From CAZADA01 sp964636945 (GTDB lineage Bacteria; Pseudomonadota; Alphaproteobacteria; Caulobacterales; Maricaulaceae): a stretch of 17,546 nucleotides of DNA. Shown here in pieces: positions 14,409 to 17,546 of the stretch. The notes below the pieces were generated by a model, which ran no database searches, was not told the origin of the DNA, and saw nothing but the letters and a program-made list of their open reading frames with translations. Where the stretch lies: positions 1 to 17,546 of the forward strand of contig CAZWVH010000059.1 of assembly GCA_964636945.1 (NCBI GenBank), in the 5' to 3' direction. Position 1 is the first letter of the stretch, and each line of letters starts with the position of its first letter. A program made the translations under genes and the position numbers.

Positions 14409-15518
14409 ATGTCGACAGGGGTGAAACTCCTTTTCATCGCTGTGGGCTTTTTCATTTTTGGCCTCATCAGCGTTCACACATCCTTGGTGCCCGGTGGAGC
14501 GGCCACTGTGCCGCGATACTTCGAACAACTGGCAATGCAGGAACTTCAAGCGGACGGACAAGATTGGGCGCGCGTTGAAATCTCTGGTCTGCGCGCTGTT
14601 GTCACCGGACAGGCCAGCAGCGAGTTGGAGAGGCAGCGCGCCTTGGACATCCTGCGACGCCAGCAAGGCGGCTTTGTCGCGTGGCGTCCGGCCATTACCG
14701 AAGTGGTTGACGATGTGGAAATCATCCCTGTCATGGCCCCGTATCGCTTGACCGCCGTCACTGACGACCAGGGCAAATGGAGCATTCGCGGCGCTGTACC
14801 CAGTCGCGCCGCACGCCAGACTTTGTTGGACAACCTGGAAGCATTACGACCTCGCTCCGAGGAACTCACGGCGGAACTGGAGATCGCTGCGGGCGAGCCG
14901 GAAAACGGCAATTGGTTGGACGCCGTCAATCATGGGCTCACCGTTTTGGATCGATTGCGATCGGGGAAGGTGGAAATAATTGATACCCGCATCCTCGTTT
15001 CGGGGATTGCGCCCACCGCTGAAAGCCGAAATCTCATCATGCAATTCGCTCTCAATGCACCGGACGGGTTTACGACGGCCGTGAACGTATCGTCCTTGGG
15101 GCGCGAAACGGTCCGCGTTCCGGAAGATGATTGTCAAAGCCGCGTTCAGCGGATCGCCCGGTCTGAACGCATTGATTTCACCTTCGATTCGGCCGATTTG
15201 AGCCCAGATAGCGCAGAGGCGCTCAATGCCGTTGTGCGCTTAATCCGACGGTGCAATCCACCATTGGTGCGCGTGGAAGGACACACGGACGCCATTGGCG
15301 ATCCGCTCTACAATTTGGAGCTGTCACAACGACGTGCAGACTCCGTTCGTGAATTTTTTCTCGCCGCGGGGCTTGCGTCTGACCGCGTCATCGCGGAAGG
15401 CTTTGGTGCGTCACAGCCGATTGGTGACAATGCAACGCTGGAGGGGCGGCGCGCTAACCGGCGGATTGACTTCGTCTTTGTTGACTCCAGCCCATCATCT
15501 TCGGAGGCCGCGCCTTGA
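14409..15518 (+). CDS. Membrane-anchored BON plus OmpA-family (peptidoglycan-binding) protein
   Basis: A 369-residue protein. Residues 5-25 are an N-terminal transmembrane anchor. Three BON-like modules lie at about 35-105, 108-162 and 168-230. The C-terminal OmpA-like domain (about 241-358) is intact: FTFDSADL (257-264), GHTDAIGDPLYNLELSQRRA (291-310) with Asp294, and RRANRRIDF (347-355), the residues that hold peptidoglycan diaminopimelate in this fold. Cys242 and Cys282 flank the first strand-helix unit; a disulfide in this region is also described for mycobacterial OmpATb. GGAG lies eight bases before the ATG. It is paralogous to the protein at 11654-12781, sharing the PSRAAR stretch in the second BON-like module. 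The stop overlaps the TTG start of the next gene. It probably links the inner membrane to the cell wall. Confidence 0.9.
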   Translation: MSTGVKLLFIAVGFFIFGLISVHTSLVPGGAATVPRYFEQLAMQELQADGQDWARVEISGLRAVVTGQASSELERQRALDILRRQQGGFVAWRPAITEVVDDVEIIPVMAPYRLTAVTDDQGKWSIRGAVPSRAARQTLLDNLEALRPRSEELTAELEIAAGEPENGNWLDAVNHGLTVLDRLRSGKVEIIDTRILVSGIAPTAESRNLIMQFALNAPDGFTTAVNVSSLGRETVRVPEDDCQSRVQRIARSERIDFTFDSADLSPDSAEALNAVVRLIRRCNPPLVRVEGHTDAIGDPLYNLELSQRRADSVREFFLAAGLASDRVIAEGFGASQPIGDNATLEGRRANRRIDFVFVDSSPSSSEAAP

Positions 15519-16033
15519 TTTGGCTGATCATCTATAACTGGTTTCAGCTGATCCTGGCATTCGCCGGGGGTCTGATCGCGGCGTGGTGGGTGCTCGGTCG
15601 TCCAGGTTCGCGAGCTCAAGCTGATGTCTATACAGAGTTGGCTGCCGAACGCGCCAAGCTTCAGGAAATCAACGCGGATCGGGCGCGGCTGCGGGCCAAG
15701 GCCGAAGAATTGTCCTCAAAGCTCAATGACGTGCGTCGCCAATTGGATCGTGTCCGCGCCACACCAAACCAGCCTGCAGCGCCGCCTGTTCCAGCGCCCG
15801 CCCGCGTCGCCAAGCCAGCCCCTGCCGTGGAACCTGAGCCAGCCCCTCAGTCTCAGGCCAATGCAGAGGAGCCGTCAAACCTCAGCGCTCCCAAATCAAC
15901 CGATGCGCAAGCGAGCCAAAGCGCGCCTGAGCAACAAGACAATGGCGGTGCGGCTGAGCCTTCAGATCAAGCCGAAACCCGCAAATCGGCAAATGGCGAC
16001 GGCGCGTCACGGTCGCCCAACGAGACGGTTTGA
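15515..16033 (+). CDS. Small membrane-anchored coiled-coil protein with disordered tail, unknown function
   Basis: A 172-residue protein starting with TTG at 15515. That codon overlaps the preceding TGA (TTGA), and GGAGG (15503-15507) sits seven bases upstream, so the start is well supported and translation likely coupled. Residues 2-27 form a Trp-rich membrane helix (IWLIIYNWFQLILAF...AAWWVLG). The following GRPGSR is basic, suggesting a cytoplasmic tail. Residues 38-82 are a short coiled coil. Residues 83-172 are Pro/Ala/Gln/Ser-rich and probably disordered. No family is recognised. The plan (N-terminal helix, coiled coil, low-complexity tail) repeats that of the 522-residue protein, but without the WRNRYLTSRV motif. 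It is the last gene of the operon, 23 bases from the convergent YbjQ-like gene. Confidence 0.78.
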   Translation: MIWLIIYNWFQLILAFAGGLIAAWWVLGRPGSRAQADVYTELAAERAKLQEINADRARLRAKAEELSSKLNDVRRQLDRVRATPNQPAAPPVPAPARVAKPAPAVEPEPAPQSQANAEEPSNLSAPKSTDAQASQSAPEQQDNGGAAEPSDQAETRKSANGDGASRSPNETV

Positions 16034-16056
16034 CCCACCACGCACATGAACATGTC

Positions 16057-16374
16057 TTACAGGGTCACCGCTGTGCCACAGGCGGACACCATCATCATGG
16101 AACCCTGTTCCCCGATCACTTCATAGTCGATGTCCACGCCGACAACAGCATTGGCGCCGAGTGATTGTGCATGTTCAACCATCTCTTGTACGGCAATTTC
16201 ACGGGCCTCGCGGATGGATTTCTCATAGGCTTGAGAACGCCCACCCACAATATCGCGAATGCCCGCAAAGATATCGCGCACGATATTCGCCCCAATAATG
16301 GACTCTCCGACAGCCAGGCCATGATGTTTGCGCACGGGCTGGCCTTCAATGGTCGGCGTTGTCGAGACAATCAT
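16057..16374 (-). CDS. YbjQ/UPF0145 family protein
   Basis: A 105-residue protein matching the YbjQ (UPF0145, DUF74) family in length and in motifs: MIVSTTPTIEG at the N-terminus, GESIIGANIVRDIFAGIRDIVGGRS (23-47), YEKSI...AREIA, and GANAVVGVDIDYEVIG (73-88), ending in ACGTAV. The family forms pentameric rings; its role is unsettled, though it has been called a heavy-metal-binding domain. AGGAG lies six bases before the ATG. It converges on the OmpA-BON operon and shows no link to it. Confidence 0.93.
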   Translation of the reverse strand: MIVSTTPTIEGQPVRKHHGLAVGESIIGANIVRDIFAGIRDIVGGRSQAYEKSIREAREIAVQEMVEHAQSLGANAVVGVDIDYEVIGEQGSMMMVSACGTAVTL

Positions 16375-16564
16375 GACGAGCTCCTAAATTGTGAACAGCG
16401 GCGCCATCGTGCTTTGGCCAATTGAGGGTCGCAAGAGCTGAAGGTGATCTCTATTGAGTCCAACCCCGATATTCGGCTTTGCGGCGCTAACTGGTGTTCG
16501 GGACCATCAAGTGCGCCGCGGTTTTCGAAGCAAAGTCGAGCAGGCGTGAATGTTCGCGAACTCT

Positions 16565-16592
16565 TTGACGGTTCTTGTCCTCATGCTAAACC
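16565..16592 (+). promoter_or_regulatory. Candidate promoter for the cupin-like gene
   Basis: TTGACG (16565-16570) is followed after 16 bases by TAAACC (16587-16592), 25 bases before the ATG at 16618. The -35 is good and the -10 is poor. The rest of the gap at 16375-16564 shows nothing clear. Confidence 0.25.
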
Positions 16593-16617
16593 GTAGCTGC
16601 GATTGAAGGGGTGTGTC

Positions 16618-17546
16618 ATGAGCCTTGCAGAATTGAGTGTCGAGCCGGACGCGCCGCGGGCGTCATCGTGTGCGTTGCACCGGTTTGATGCCTCTGATGA
16701 GCCGGTGTTTCGTAAAAACTTCAATCGATTGCCGTTTCAATACGCCCATCGCTTCCACGAAAGTGATCTGTTCGGCTTGGATCGCATCGCCGAACTGGGC
16801 GAGTTCATGGCCGCCAATCCGAACAAAATGAATCCTTCGGGAAATGTCACAATATTCGATGATGATGCGGAGTTGGCGCAGGGGTGGAACCGGCGCGACG
16901 CGCAAGGTGTTCGCGTGGGCGATGTGCTGGAGAAAATCTCAACGTCGCACTCTTGGGTGCTCCTGCGCGGCATTCAGGCCCACCCCGAATACGCACCGCT
17001 GATGGACCAGTTCTTTGAGGATTTGAGCGCGCAAGTGGGCCAGGACATACGATCCGAAGTCACATGGTGCGACCTTTACTTGTTTGTATCGTCCCCAGGC
17101 ATGGTGACCGGGTACCATATCGACCATGAATCCAACTTCTTGATGCAGATCAAAGGCGCCAAGACGTTGTGTTTGGTGGATCCTGCCGATCGCGACATTA
17201 TCAAAGAAGAAGAAATCGAGCAGTACTTTGTGGGCAACTTGATGGCGGCCAAGTATTCGGATGCGGCGCAGGACCATGCCTATAAGTTCGCGTTGGAGCC
17301 AGGCATTGGCGTACACCACCCGCCGCTGGCGCCGCACTGGGCGGTGACTGGACCGGACTATTCAATTTCGCTCAGCGTGCCGTTTTGCATGAAGTCCTTG
17401 GACAAAAACGCCAAAGTGTACCAGGCCAACTACTATTTGCGGCGCCTCGGCATGCGCCCAAAGCCGCCCGGCCGGTCGGGGCTTGGCGATTGGACCAAAA
17501 AGAGTGTCATGACCGATCTTTGGCATCGTCCCAAGATCAAATCCGA
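16618..17546 (+). CDS. JmjC/cupin-like Fe(II)/2-oxoglutarate oxygenase-type protein, 3' end outside window
   Basis: At least 309 codons, open to the window edge. The jelly-roll core shows the metal triad pattern: YHIDHESNF with His167 and Asp169, then His240 in HHPPLAPHWAVTG (233-245), 73 residues later and similar to the spacing in FIH-like hydroxylases. IKGAKTLCLVDP (178-189) is the usual strand after HxD and carries lysines that could bind 2-oxoglutarate. The family contains protein or small-molecule hydroxylases, but many bacterial members are uncharacterised. The start ATG has AAGGGG about seven bases upstream. The downstream partner, if any, lies outside the window. The reaction is inferred from fold only. 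Confidence 0.85.
   Translation, partial: MSLAELSVEPDAPRASSCALHRFDASDEPVFRKNFNRLPFQYAHRFHESDLFGLDRIAELGEFMAANPNKMNPSGNVTIFDDDAELAQGWNRRDAQGVRVGDVLEKISTSHSWVLLRGIQAHPEYAPLMDQFFEDLSAQVGQDIRSEVTWCDLYLFVSSPGMVTGYHIDHESNFLMQIKGAKTLCLVDPADRDIIKEEEIEQYFVGNLMAAKYSDAAQDHAYKFALEPGIGVHHPPLAPHWAVTGPDYSISLSVPFCMKSLDKNAKVYQANYYLRRLGMRPKPPGRSGLGDWTKKSVMTDLWHRPKIKS

Noticed and set aside
14368..14424. 18-codon frame starting at TGATG after the 522-residue protein
   Set aside because: Very short, and it ends inside the next gene; more likely a by-product of the spacer.
16044..16055. ACATG-AA-CATGT palindrome between convergent genes as a terminator
   Set aside because: Only five base pairs, A/T-rich, two-base loop and no T-run; it cannot form a stable terminator.

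Overview
The window looks like chromosomal DNA of a marine-type alphaproteobacterium. This is inferred from family content (OmpA-BON proteins, orphan TAXI receptor, patatin/Omp85 protein, PQQ-type dehydrogenase fused to cytochrome c), from frequent GTG/TTG starts, and from one CtrA-like site. Genus cannot be fixed from the sequence. There is no insertion sequence, phage gene, integrase or CRISPR array.

Layout. Positions 1-54 are the 3' part of tRNA-Thr(GGT), followed by a tRNA-like 3' end at about 105-177. On the minus strand come a PlpD-type patatin/beta-barrel protein (224-2506) and a 50-residue membrane microprotein (2731-2883). A Met-rich, acidic DUF3617 protein (3062-3502) is on the plus strand. 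A minus-strand pair follows: an atypical spermidine-synthase-family enzyme and a pirin (5417 down to 3518), with a good promoter and a CtrA-like box upstream. A second minus-strand operon (9873 down to 5650) encodes a TPR/sulfotransferase-like protein, a secreted beta-propeller dehydrogenase with a fused cytochrome c, and an FkbM methyltransferase whose GTG directly abuts the preceding stop codon. An orphan TAXI solute-binding protein with two membrane anchors (10025-11398) starts the plus-strand half.

The most interesting region is 11654-16033. Four co-directional, tightly spaced genes alternate in type. Two are paralogous N-anchored BON plus OmpA-like proteins (periplasmic). Two are N-anchored coiled-coil proteins whose charge pattern suggests cytoplasmic tails. 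This reads as an ancient doubling of a [BON-OmpA + membrane coiled-coil] pair, and it could form a complex linking peptidoglycan to the cytoplasm. The first coiled-coil protein carries three near-identical copies, and one divergent copy, of an aromatic/arginine motif (core YLTSRVxYLE). The intact copies are spaced 80-81 residues apart. I do not recognise this motif. One OmpA-like domain keeps the peptidoglycan-binding residues and its paralogue has lost them, although both keep a Cys pair with the same 40-residue spacing.

The window ends with a YbjQ/UPF0145 protein (minus strand) and a 3'-truncated JmjC/cupin-like oxygenase (plus strand). No gap between genes exceeds about 260 bases.
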